Below, one piece after another: positions 7,928 through 15,656 of a DNA stretch of 64,000 nt; position 1 is the first letter of the stretch, and each line of letters starts with the position of its first letter. Source of the DNA: Streptomyces olivochromogenes (GTDB lineage: Bacteria > Actinomycetota > Actinomycetes > Streptomycetales > Streptomycetaceae). The stretch lies in assembly GCF_001514115.1 (NCBI RefSeq), contig NZ_KQ948461.1, positions 62,001-126,000 on the forward strand, written 5' to 3'. The notes beneath the pieces were generated by a model. It ran no database searches, was not told where the DNA came from, and saw only the letters and a list, made by a program, of their open reading frames with translations. Position numbers and translations under genes: made by a program.

Positions 7928-8631
7928 GCGCCATTCTCGAACTGAGCGGCGTCCGTGCCGCCTACGACCGGATCACGGTCCTGCACGGCGTCGATCTCCA
8001 GGTCGCCGCCGGGCAGGTGGTGGCCCTGCTGGGCCCGAACGGGGCGGGCAAGACCACCACCCTGCGCGTCGCCTCCGGAGTGCACCCCCTCGAATCCGGC
8101 CGTCTCCGGCTGGGCGGCCGGGACATGACCGGAGCCGACCCCCGCGACCTGGCACGCGCCGGGGTCTGTCTGATCCCCGAGGGACGCGGCGTGTTCCCCA
8201 ACCTGTCCGTCCGCGACAACCTCCTGATGATGACCTTCACCGGCCGCAGCCGCGCGGAGATCGAGGAGATCGCCTTCCAGCGCTTCCCGATCCTCCACCG
8301 ACGCGCCTCGCAGGCGGCCGGCACCCTCTCCGGCGGCGAGCAGCAGATGCTCGCCCTCGCCCGCGGCCTCGCCACCGACCCCGCCGTCCTGCTGCTCGAC
8401 GAACTCTCCATGGGACTCGCCCCGTTGATCGTCGGCCGGCTCTACGAACAGGTCGCCGAGATCGCCCGGCAGGGCGTGGCCGTCCTGGTGGTCGAGCAGT
8501 TCGCGGCCGCCGTCCTCGACATCGCCGACCACGCGGCCGTCCTCGTACGTGGCCGGGTCCAACGGCAGGGCCACCCCGACGGTGGGCTGCGCGCCGAACT
8601 GTCCGCCCTCTACCTGGGGAGTTCCGCATGA
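7924..8631 (+). CDS. ABC transporter ATPase, LivF-like
   Basis: A 235-residue ATPase starting with GTG inside the GTGA overlap with the LivG-like gene. It has Walker A GPNGAGKTT, the LivF-typical IPEGRGVFPNLSVRDNL, signature LSGGEQQML, Walker B VLLLDELSMGLAP and switch His replaced by Gln in VVEQFAAAVLDIAD, which is normal for LivF. It supplies the second nucleotide-binding domain for the fused permease. Its stop overlaps the next gene by 4 bp, so five genes from 5119 to 9294 look co-transcribed. Confidence 0.92.
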   Translation: MSAILELSGVRAAYDRITVLHGVDLQVAAGQVVALLGPNGAGKTTTLRVASGVHPLESGRLRLGGRDMTGADPRDLARAGVCLIPEGRGVFPNLSVRDNLLMMTFTGRSRAEIEEIAFQRFPILHRRASQAAGTLSGGEQQMLALARGLATDPAVLLLDELSMGLAPLIVGRLYEQVAEIARQGVAVLVVEQFAAAVLDIADHAAVLVRGRVQRQGHPDGGLRAELSALYLGSSA

Positions 8632-9011
8632 CCACCACCGAGCCGCGTGCGGACCGCTTCGTCCGGGAACTGGCGGTACTGAAGATCCCCGACCCGGCCG
8701 CCGCCCGGGCCACCCTCTGGCTGCGCCTCGGCGTCCTGCTGATGGTGGGCGGCCTGGTGCTCGGCGTGTCGGGCTACCTGGTGTCCCACAACACCGTCGA
8801 CCCGCTCGTCCAGGGCGACGGACTCGCACTCGGACTGGGCGGCATCTCCGCGACCGTGGTGGGCTCCGCGCTCTTCCTGCGGTACTCGCTGACCGGCTTC
8901 CTGCGGTTCTGGATGGCCCGCCAGTCCTACGACATCAACCTGCTCGCCGATCGCCTGCTCGAAAGGGACATCCACCATGACCCCACCGGTAACGACGCCG
9001 CGCCCCGGTGA
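8628..9011 (+). CDS. Small two-helix membrane protein of transporter operon
   Basis: A 127-residue protein with two predicted membrane helices (LRLGVLLMVGGLVLGVSGYLV and a second around LGGISATVVGSALFLRYSLTG) between charged termini. It begins by ATGA overlap with the LivF-like gene, and its end overlaps the start of the next gene by 35 bp. No known domain was recognised. The tight coupling suggests a transporter-associated subunit or assembly factor. Its role is inferred from position only. Confidence 0.75.
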   Translation: MTTTEPRADRFVRELAVLKIPDPAAARATLWLRLGVLLMVGGLVLGVSGYLVSHNTVDPLVQGDGLALGLGGISATVVGSALFLRYSLTGFLRFWMARQSYDINLLADRLLERDIHHDPTGNDAAPR

Positions 9012-9294
9012 CCAGCTCGCCAGCGCCGTGTGCAGCACGCGGGTGGTCGTCGTCCGCGCCCCCGCCGGCGGCTCGGTCCAGCTCACCTGCGGAGGCGCTC
9101 CGATGGTCCCCGCGACCGCCGCGAAACCGGCGCCCGGCGGCGCGGCCGAGGCCGTCACCCTCATCGGCAAGCGGTACGTCGACGCCGCCGGGGCCCTCGA
9201 AGTGCTCTGCACCTCCTCCGGCACCGGCGAACTGAGCTGCGACGGCGTCCCGATGACCATCAAGGCGGCCAAGCCGCTGCCCGCCTCCGACTAG
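8977..9294 (+). CDS. Small soluble protein with repeated C-[GD]G-x-PM motif
   Basis: A 105-residue protein without signal peptide or membrane helix. Two half-repeats are visible: CSTRVVVVRAP...CGGAPM near the N-terminus and CTSSGTGELSCDGVPM near the C-terminus. Each has two cysteines, which suggests an internal duplication that could bind a metal or form disulfides. It starts within the membrane-protein gene (35-bp overlap) and is the last gene of the ABC operon. I recall similar small unassigned proteins in actinobacterial acyl-CoA clusters, but no function can be given. Confidence 0.7.
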   Translation: MTPPVTTPRPGDQLASAVCSTRVVVVRAPAGGSVQLTCGGAPMVPATAAKPAPGGAAEAVTLIGKRYVDAAGALEVLCTSSGTGELSCDGVPMTIKAAKPLPASD

Positions 9295-9355
9295 CCGTAC
9301 GCACTCAAGCCCCCACCTGAGCCGCCTGCCTCCCCCTTCCGGAAGGGAACCCGTC

Positions 9356-10651
9356 ATGGATCGAGACGATCTCGTCCTCATCAGCGTCGACGACCACATC
9401 ATCGAACCCCCCGACATGTTCGTGAACCACCTCCCCGAGCGGTACAAGGACGACGCGCCCCAACTGGTCCACCAGGACGACGGCACCGACACCTGGACGT
9501 TCCGGGAGACGGTGATCCGCACCGCGGCGCTGAACGCGGTGGCCGGCCGGCCCAAGGAGGAGTACGGCCTCGAACCGCAGGCCCTGGACGAGATCCGCCC
9601 CGGTTGCTACGACGTGAACGAGCGCGTCGCCGACATGAACGCGGGCGGCATCCTCGCCCAGATGAACTTCCCGTCCTTCCCGGGGTTCGCCGCCAGGCTG
9701 TTCGCCACGGAGGACGCCGACTTCTCGCTCGCCCTGGTACGGGCGTACAACGACTGGCACATCGACGAATGGTGCGGGGCGCATCCCGGGCGGTTCATCC
9801 CGATGGCGATCCCGGTCATCTGGGACGCCGAACTGTGTGCGGCGGAGGTCCGCCGGGTGGCCGCCAAGGGCTGCCACTCGCTGACCTTCACCGAGAACCC
9901 CGCGGTGCTCGGGTACCCGAGCTTCCACGACCCGTACTGGAACCCGCTCTGGCGGGCGCTGTCCGACACCCACACCGTCCTGTCGGTGCACATCGGCTCC
10001 TCGGGCAAGCTGGCGATCCCGGCGGTCGACTCGCCACCCGACGTCATGATCACCCTGCAGCCGATGAACATCGTCTCGGCCGCCGCCGACCTGCTGTGGT
10101 CCCAGCCGGTCAAGGACTTCCCCGATCTGAAGATCGCCCTGTCGGAGGGCGGCACTGGCTGGATCCCGTACTTCCTGGAGCGGGTGGACCGCACCTTCGA
10201 GATGCACGCGGCCTGGACCCTCCAGGACTTCGGCGGGAAGCTGCCGTCGGAGGTCTTCCGGGAGCACTTCCTCACCTGCTTCATCAGTGACCCGATGGGG
10301 GTGAAACTCCGTCACGAGATCGGCATCGACAACATCGCCTGGGAGTGCGACTACCCGCACAGCGACTCGATGTGGCCGGAGGCGCCCGAGGAACTCATGG
10401 GCGTGATGGAGCGCTTCGACGTGTCCGACTCGGACATCGACAAGATGACCCACGAGAACGCCATGCGCTGGTACTCCTTCGATCCCTTCACCCATGTCCC
10501 GCGCGAGCAGGCCACGGTGGGAGCGCTGCGTAAGCGGGCCGAGGGCCACGACGTGTCCATCCAGTCGCGCAGCCACCGTCTGATCGAACCCGCCGAGAAG
10601 CTGGAGGCCTACCGCTCCCGGGCGCGCGCGGCGACGGGTGCCGCCCGATGA
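9356..10651 (+). CDS. Amidohydrolase-2 family metal-dependent hydrolase
   Basis: A 431-residue TIM-barrel protein of the amidohydrolase-2 (ACMSD-like) group. The start SVDDHIIEPPDMF stands where the metal-binding HxH or DxH lies. Other typical segments are FPSFPGFA, AYNDWHIDEWC, HPGRFIPMAIPVIWD, VLSVHIGSSG, LKIALSEGGTGWIPYFLER and WECDYPHSDSMWPEAPEEL (the metal-binding Asp near the C-terminus). Members hydrolyse or decarboxylate cyclic substrates. It is preceded by GGAAGGGAA and ends by ATGA overlap with a crotonase gene, so the two products probably act in sequence. Ring opening or decarboxylation of a CoA-pathway intermediate is plausible but unproven. Confidence 0.88.
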   Translation: MDRDDLVLISVDDHIIEPPDMFVNHLPERYKDDAPQLVHQDDGTDTWTFRETVIRTAALNAVAGRPKEEYGLEPQALDEIRPGCYDVNERVADMNAGGILAQMNFPSFPGFAARLFATEDADFSLALVRAYNDWHIDEWCGAHPGRFIPMAIPVIWDAELCAAEVRRVAAKGCHSLTFTENPAVLGYPSFHDPYWNPLWRALSDTHTVLSVHIGSSGKLAIPAVDSPPDVMITLQPMNIVSAAADLLWSQPVKDFPDLKIALSEGGTGWIPYFLERVDRTFEMHAAWTLQDFGGKLPSEVFREHFLTCFISDPMGVKLRHEIGIDNIAWECDYPHSDSMWPEAPEELMGVMERFDVSDSDIDKMTHENAMRWYSFDPFTHVPREQATVGALRKRAEGHDVSIQSRSHRLIEPAEKLEAYRSRARAATGAAR

Positions 10652-11376
10652 GCGACCTGGTCCTGACCGAACGGGTCGACAACGTCCTCGTCGCGACCCT
10701 GAACCGGCCCGAGGCCCGCAACGCCCTGAGTCCGGAGCTGATCGACGACCTGTCGGACGCACTACGGGAGGCGGACGCCGATCCGGGGGTCCGGGCGGTC
10801 GTCCTGACGGGCGCCGGAACCGTGTTCTGCGCCGGCATGGACCTCAAGGCGTTCGCGAAGGGCGGCGGCAGGTTCGACGGCCTGGTGTGGTTCTTCCGCG
10901 ACGGCATCGGCACCCCAGTGATCGCGGCGCTGAACGGCTCCGCGCTCGGCGGCGGCTTCGAAATGGTGCTGGCCTGCGACCTGGTCGTCGCGGCCGAGGA
11001 CGCCAGGCTCGGGATCGCCGAGGTCAAGCGGGGCCTGTTCGCAGCAGGGGGCGGTACGACGCTCGCCGACCGGGTGCCGCTGGCGGTCGCCCTGGAGATG
11101 GGCCTGACCGGCGATCCGGTCACGGCCGCGCAGGCCGAGCGGGCCGGCCTGGTGAACCGTGCCGTCCCCGCCGACCGGGTGAGGGAGGAGGCGCTCGCCC
11201 TGGCCGGGCGGATCGCCGCCAACGGTCCACTGGGCGTCGCCATGACCAAGAAGCTGATGAGGGAACGCCGCTGGGCCGAACCGGACGAGGTCCTTTCGGT
11301 GTTCCGCAGCAAGGACGCGGCAGAGGGCGCCCGCGCCTTCGCGGAGCGCAGGACGCCGGTGTGGAACGCCAGTTGA
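10648..11376 (+). CDS. Enoyl-CoA hydratase with both catalytic glutamates
   Basis: A 242-residue crotonase. It has LNRPEARNALSPELIDDL, the oxyanion loop FCAGMDLKAF, ALGGGFEMVLACDL with the first catalytic Glu, and GIAEVKRGLFAAGGG with the second. Of the five crotonases in the window this is the one that keeps both hydratase glutamates, so water addition to a 2-enoyl-CoA is the best guess. It is coupled to the amidohydrolase by a 4-bp overlap, ends the plus-strand run and faces a convergent gene across about 100 bp. Confidence 0.92.
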   Translation: MSDLVLTERVDNVLVATLNRPEARNALSPELIDDLSDALREADADPGVRAVVLTGAGTVFCAGMDLKAFAKGGGRFDGLVWFFRDGIGTPVIAALNGSALGGGFEMVLACDLVVAAEDARLGIAEVKRGLFAAGGGTTLADRVPLAVALEMGLTGDPVTAAQAERAGLVNRAVPADRVREEALALAGRIAANGPLGVAMTKKLMRERRWAEPDEVLSVFRSKDAAEGARAFAERRTPVWNAS

Positions 11377-11403
11377 CGCGCGGCGTCCCCCGACGGCCGT
11401 CGT

Positions 11404-11463
11404 GCGGTGCCCACGGCGCCCGGAGCGTCACCACGGGGTGACGTCGGGCCCGGTCGGCACCGC
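11404..11463. terminator. Nested inverted repeat between convergent genes
   Basis: GCGGTGCC (11404) pairs with GGCACCGC (to 11463), enclosing CGTCACC-ACGG-GGTGACG (11426-11443). The structure lies in the gap between convergent genes ending at 11376 and 11479. That is the usual place for a bidirectional terminator in Streptomyces, where a T-run is often absent. Confidence 0.45.
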
Positions 11464-11478
11464 GTGACGGCAGTGGGT

Positions 11479-12516
11479 TCAGCGCCCGGCCGCCGTCGCG
11501 TCGGACGAGGAGGGGGCGTCCGACGCCGCGGCGGTCGGGTCGCCGGTGGCCGTGGCGGGTGGCGAGGGGACGCCCGTCGCGGTGATCTCGCCGATCGCGT
11601 CGACCAGGCCCCAGCCGAGCGCCTCCGCCGCGCTCAACGTGTCGCCCGACAGGGCGAGATACGCGGTGCGCTCCCGGCCGATGCGGGCCGGGAGACTCGC
11701 CGTGCCGCCCGCGCCCGGGATCAGCCCCATCCCGACCTCCGGCAACCGGATCGCCGTGTCCGGCGCGGCCAGCACCCGCCCCGCGAACGCCGCCAGTTCG
11801 ATCCCGGCGCCGACACAGGCGCCGTGCAGATGCGCGGTCACCCGGGGACCGCACTCCCGCAGCAGCGCGGCCGGACTGCGCCGCACCCTCAGGAGGTGAG
11901 CCTGCGCCGGATCGCGGGAGGTCCCGAACTCCGCCAGGTCGCCTCCGCTGCAGAACGCGGCACCGTTCCCGTACAGGTCGACGTGCGCGATCGAGGGATC
12001 CGCCGCGGCGACGTGCAGCGCCTCGCACAGGGCGTCCCGGGTCCCCGCGTCGAACGCGTTGCGTACCCACGGCCGGTCGAAGGTGATGGCCAGCCGGTCG
12101 CCGTCACGACACAGTCGTACGGGCTCGGCGGCCGGACGTGGAGTGCGCGGGCGAGCCGAGGCCAGCCAGGCACGGAAGCCCGCGCCGCTCTGCAGCACCG
12201 AGTAGGCGAGGGATTCGAGCACCAGCCGCTCGGGCGCAGTGATGTGCCTGCCCATGCGCAGCACCTGCGTCAGCGCGACGGAGGCGGCCGGCTGCGCCGC
12301 GACGACCGCCGCGAGGCGCTGGGCGACGGCATGCGGGTCCGCGCCCCCCACCCACGGTCGCGGGGGATCGGCGACACCGGTGAGCAGGATGTCGAACTCC
12401 GGGCCCGCGTCGACCGGTTCCGCCGCCACACCGACGAGAACCCGGTCCTTCGCGTCGGCCCGCACCGGCGCCTCCCGGTCGAGGTCGACCAGGTGGAAGG
12501 GCGAGTCCAAGGTCAT
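11479..12516 (-). CDS. Enoyl-CoA hydratase/isomerase family protein with N-terminal extension
   Basis: A 345-residue protein, longer than the usual 260. Residues from about 130 onward form a crotonase core: LAITFDRPWVRNAFDAGTRD, FCSGGDLAEFG, HGACVGAGIELAAFAGRV with the first catalytic Glu, and IRLPEVGMGLIPGAGGTASL with the second. The first 130 residues contain pieces resembling other crotonase parts (FDILLTGVADPPRPWVGGADP, and LESLAYSVLQSGAGFRAWLA, which looks like a crotonase C-terminal helix), as if a degenerate or permuted copy were fused in front. The C-terminus is an Ala/Ser/Thr/Pro-rich tail. It is divergent from the CoA-transferase at 12591, with which similar genes are plausibly paired. 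Confidence 0.8.
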   Translation of the reverse strand: MTLDSPFHLVDLDREAPVRADAKDRVLVGVAAEPVDAGPEFDILLTGVADPPRPWVGGADPHAVAQRLAAVVAAQPAASVALTQVLRMGRHITAPERLVLESLAYSVLQSGAGFRAWLASARPRTPRPAAEPVRLCRDGDRLAITFDRPWVRNAFDAGTRDALCEALHVAAADPSIAHVDLYGNGAAFCSGGDLAEFGTSRDPAQAHLLRVRRSPAALLRECGPRVTAHLHGACVGAGIELAAFAGRVLAAPDTAIRLPEVGMGLIPGAGGTASLPARIGRERTAYLALSGDTLSAAEALGWGLVDAIGEITATGVPSPPATATGDPTAAASDAPSSSDATAAGR

Positions 12517-12590
12517 GTGGTTCCCCTCCCCAACCGGCGGCGACTGGAGTGTAATGGGAGATCGCCACGGACGAGAAGGGGGTTCATGAA

Positions 12591-13598
12591 TTGGAGAACA
12601 ATACTCTCAGTGGCTGGATGGAACCCGTCGAGCCGTTCCTCGGCCCCCTCCACGACGTGGCGAAGGCCTTCACCGGTCTCACCGGCGTGCCCGTGGACCT
12701 GCCGACCGCCCTCTTCCTCCGTGCCCGCCTCACCGGCCTCCCCCTCCCCGGCAGGGTCTCGGCCGGCGGCTCCTGCCGGCTCCTCGAGACCGCCGACGGC
12801 TGGGCCGCCGTGAACCTGGCCCGCCCCGACGACCTGGCCGCCGTGCCCGCTCTCGTCGCACTGCTCGGGGGAGCCGGGGCGGAGGAACCGCACGAGGCGG
12901 CGCGCCGCGCCGCGGCGGCCGAGTTCGCGGCGCACGCGCAACTGCTCGGGATCGCGGCCGCCGCCCACGGTTCGGCCCGCGGCACCCGCGCTCCCGTACG
13001 CGCCGAGCGAGGCGGGGCGGCGAGCCCACGGGGCCCGGCCGGGCTGCGGGTCGTCGACTTCTCCGCCCTGTGGGCGGGGCCCCTGTGCGCCCGGCTGCTG
13101 GGGGCGGCGGGCGCGAGGGTCGTGAAGGTGGAGAGCGGCACCAGACCGGACGGTGCGCGCGGGGGATCGCCCGCCTTCTACCGCTGGCTGCACGACGGAC
13201 ACGAGAGCCTGGTGCTCGACTTCGCCTCCGGCGCGCCCGCCGAGGTCGTCGCCGAGGCGGACGTCGTCATCGAGGCGTCACGCCCGAGGGCACTGCGCCG
13301 ACTCGGCATCCACGCCGAGGAGTTCCTCGCGGCCCGCCCCGGCCGTGTCTGGCTGAGCATCACCGGTTACGGGCGCGACGAGGACCGTATCGCCTTCGGC
13401 GACGACGCGGCGGTCGCGGGCGGCCTCACCGGCCTCGACCGCGCCGGCGACCCCGTCTTTCTGGGCGACGCGCTCGCCGACCCCGTCACCGGCGTCTTCG
13501 CCGCCCACGCCGTCGCCCGCTCGCTGGCCGACGGCGGAGGCGAACTGCTCAGCCTCTCCATGGCCGCCTGCGCCGCCGCCCTCGCCGACAGCCGTTGA
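12591..13598 (+). CDS. CoA-transferase family III (CaiB/BaiF), apparently permuted
   Basis: A 335-residue protein. Residues from about 145 read as the N-terminal Rossmann part of family III CoA-transferases: GLRVVDFSALWAGPLCARLL, GARVVKVES, FYRWLHDGHESLVLDFAS and LSITGYGRD. ALADPVTGVFAAHAVA fits the catalytic-Asp segment near the C-terminus. Residues 1-140 resemble the family's distal part (GGSCRLLETADGWAAVNLARPDDLA), which would be a swapped domain order. The start is TTG at 12591 with AGGGGG 9 bases upstream; ATG 12618 is an alternative. The gene is shorter than normal (about 400 aa). It probably moves CoA onto or between organic acids. The stop lies one base before the next start. Confidence 0.75.
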   Translation: MENNTLSGWMEPVEPFLGPLHDVAKAFTGLTGVPVDLPTALFLRARLTGLPLPGRVSAGGSCRLLETADGWAAVNLARPDDLAAVPALVALLGGAGAEEPHEAARRAAAAEFAAHAQLLGIAAAAHGSARGTRAPVRAERGGAASPRGPAGLRVVDFSALWAGPLCARLLGAAGARVVKVESGTRPDGARGGSPAFYRWLHDGHESLVLDFASGAPAEVVAEADVVIEASRPRALRRLGIHAEEFLAARPGRVWLSITGYGRDEDRIAFGDDAAVAGGLTGLDRAGDPVFLGDALADPVTGVFAAHAVARSLADGGGELLSLSMAACAAALADSR

Positions 13599-13599
13599 C

Positions 13600-14868
13600 G
13601 TGCTGATCACGGACGTGGAGGTCGAGGGGTACGGCAGGGTGGACGTGCGCCTCGGGGGAGGACGGATCGTCGGGATCGGCCGACGGCGGGCGGGGCGCGG
13701 TGATGTCGACGGCCGGGGCGGCGCGTTGCTGGTCGGGCTGCACGACCACCACGTACACCTGGCGGCACTGGCGGCCGAGGCCGCGTCGGTACGGGTCGGT
13801 CCGGCGCAGGCGGGCGACAGGGACGGACTGGTGCGGGCCCTGCGGAGCGGGCCGCCGGGGGAGTGGGTGCGGGCCGTCGGCTACCACGAGAGTGTCGCGG
13901 GGGAGCTCGACCGGAGGATGCTGGACGACTTCGCGCCCGATCGGCCGGTGCGGGTCCAGCATCGCAGCGGGGCGCTGTGGATGTGGAACAGCGCCGCGCT
14001 GCGGGCCGCCGGGCTGGACGGCGGGGGCGACGGGCGGTTCTGGCGGGAGGACGAGCGGCTGCGCGGGTTCACTCCGCCCGTACGGCTGGATCTGCGCGGC
14101 GTGGGGGCCCGCGCCGCGGCGTACGGGATCACCGGGTTCACCAACGCGGATCCGCGTCCGGGCCAGGATCTGCCGGAGTTGCTGTCGGTACTGCCGCAGC
14201 GGCTCGTCGTGATGGGGATCGGCGACGCGCCGGTGAAGTTCCTGCTCGACGACGCGACCCTGCCGACGCCGGATGAACTCGCGGCATCCGTGGCGGCCGT
14301 GCGGCCCCGTCCGGTGGCCGTGCACTGCGTGACCCGGGTGCAGTTGCTCGTGACCCTGCTCGCCCTGGACGAGGTGGGGCCGGTCGCGGGCGACCGGATC
14401 GAGCACGGGTCGGTGATCCCGGCCGAGACGATGCCCTGGCTCGCGCGTCTCGGCGTGACGGTCGTGACACAGCCGCACTTTCCCGTGGAGCGGGGACGGG
14501 AGTACGCGACCGATGTGGACCCGGACGACCAGGCACACCTGTACCGCTGCCGATCGCTGGCCGAGGCGGGGATTTTGCTCGCCGCCGGGACCGACGCGCC
14601 GTACGGGAGTGCCGACCCCTGGGCGGTGATGCGGGCGGCCGTCGAGCGGTCCCGCGGGGAGGCGGTGGACCGGCGCGCGGCGCTGGGCCTGTTCGCGGGG
14701 GAGCCCCAACACCCCTCCCGTGTACGGCGGTTGACGGTCGGCGCGGTCGCCGACCTGTGCCTCCTCCACGTACCGCTGAAGGAAGCCCTCGACCTCATGT
14801 CCGCCGACGTCGTACGCGCGACGTTCGTCGGCGGACGGCGGATCACGCCACCGGAGCCGCAGGAGTGA
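13600..14868 (+). CDS. Amidohydrolase family protein (YtcJ-like)
   Basis: A 422-residue metal-dependent hydrolase starting at GTG 13600. Near residue 48 the motif LHDHHVHL supplies the first metal-binding histidines. Later come PVAVHCVTRVQLL, DRIEHGSVIP, VVTQPHFPVERG and LAAGTDAPYGSADPWAVMRAAVE, typical of amidohydrolase-3/YtcJ proteins, and a C-terminal beta-sandwich segment (VGAVADLCLLHVPLKEAL). It follows the CoA-transferase by one base, so the two are co-translated. The substrate is unknown. The 12-bp gap to the convergent SDR gene leaves no room for a terminator. Confidence 0.85.
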   Translation: MLITDVEVEGYGRVDVRLGGGRIVGIGRRRAGRGDVDGRGGALLVGLHDHHVHLAALAAEAASVRVGPAQAGDRDGLVRALRSGPPGEWVRAVGYHESVAGELDRRMLDDFAPDRPVRVQHRSGALWMWNSAALRAAGLDGGGDGRFWREDERLRGFTPPVRLDLRGVGARAAAYGITGFTNADPRPGQDLPELLSVLPQRLVVMGIGDAPVKFLLDDATLPTPDELAASVAAVRPRPVAVHCVTRVQLLVTLLALDEVGPVAGDRIEHGSVIPAETMPWLARLGVTVVTQPHFPVERGREYATDVDPDDQAHLYRCRSLAEAGILLAAGTDAPYGSADPWAVMRAAVERSRGEAVDRRAALGLFAGEPQHPSRVRRLTVGAVADLCLLHVPLKEALDLMSADVVRATFVGGRRITPPEPQE

Positions 14869-14880
14869 GAAACCGGGGCG

Positions 14881-15651
14881 CTATACGCTGTACCCGCCGT
14901 CCACCCCCAGCGCCTGCCCGGTGATGAAGCCGGCGCGGTCCGAGGCCAGGAACGCCACCGCCTCCGCGATGTCCTTCGCCTCGCCGAAACGGCGCAGCGG
15001 GATGTTGCGCCGGGTGATGTCCAGGGCCGCGGTGTCGAGTTCGCCGGAGCTGATCAGACGGGCGGCGATGCCGTCGGTCAGCATGCCGGGGCCGACGCAG
15101 TTCACGCGGACCCCGTAGCGGCCCTCCTCGGCGGCCAGCGCCCGCGCCACCGCCTCGACCGCCCCCTTCGTGCCCGAGGACAGCCCGTCGCGCACGGGGA
15201 ACCGGCGGGTGGCCACGGTGGTGACGGCGACGACGGAGCCCCGCGTCTCCCGCAGCCGGGGCAGCGCGGGATGGACGAGGTTGAAGAACGCCACCGCGTC
15301 CGCGTCGAGCTGGGCACGGTACTGACTCGGCGTCACCTTGCTGAGGTGCACCATCGGTACATGCGGACCCGCCGCGTACACCAGCGTGTGCAGGCCCCCG
15401 AAGGCGTCGGACGCCTCGGCGACCGCCTCCGCCGTGGCCCGCTCGTCGCCCAGGTTCAGGCGCAGCGCGAGGACTTGGCGCCCGTACGCCTTCACCTCGG
15501 CGGCCAGGGCGTCGGCCCCGGCCTGGCTGGTGCGGTACGTGAACGCCACGTCGCTGCCGCGCTCGGCCAGCATGCGCACGACGGCCGCGCCGATACCGCC
15601 GGTGCCGCCCGCGACGAACGCGACACCGGTCCTGCTGGAGAAGTCCGCCAT
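14881..15651 (-). CDS. SDR-family protein lacking the catalytic tyrosine
   Basis: A 256-residue Rossmann-fold protein with the NAD(P) motif VAGGTGGIGAAV, VYAAGPH in place of NNAG, and a closing FLASDRAGFITGQALGVDGGY. At the active site the canonical YxxxK reads SSGTK (residues SGTKGAVEAVARAL follow), so Tyr is replaced by Ser while Lys is kept. Catalysis as a normal ketoreductase is doubtful; a divergent or binding-only role is possible. The start is ATG 15651; GTG 15660, overlapping the upstream stop by 4 bp, is an alternative that adds three residues. It is the last gene of the nine-gene operon. Confidence 0.85.
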   Translation of the reverse strand: MADFSSRTGVAFVAGGTGGIGAAVVRMLAERGSDVAFTYRTSQAGADALAAEVKAYGRQVLALRLNLGDERATAEAVAEASDAFGGLHTLVYAAGPHVPMVHLSKVTPSQYRAQLDADAVAFFNLVHPALPRLRETRGSVVAVTTVATRRFPVRDGLSSGTKGAVEAVARALAAEEGRYGVRVNCVGPGMLTDGIAARLISSGELDTAALDITRRNIPLRRFGEAKDIAEAVAFLASDRAGFITGQALGVDGGYSV

Positions 15652-15656
15652 GATGC

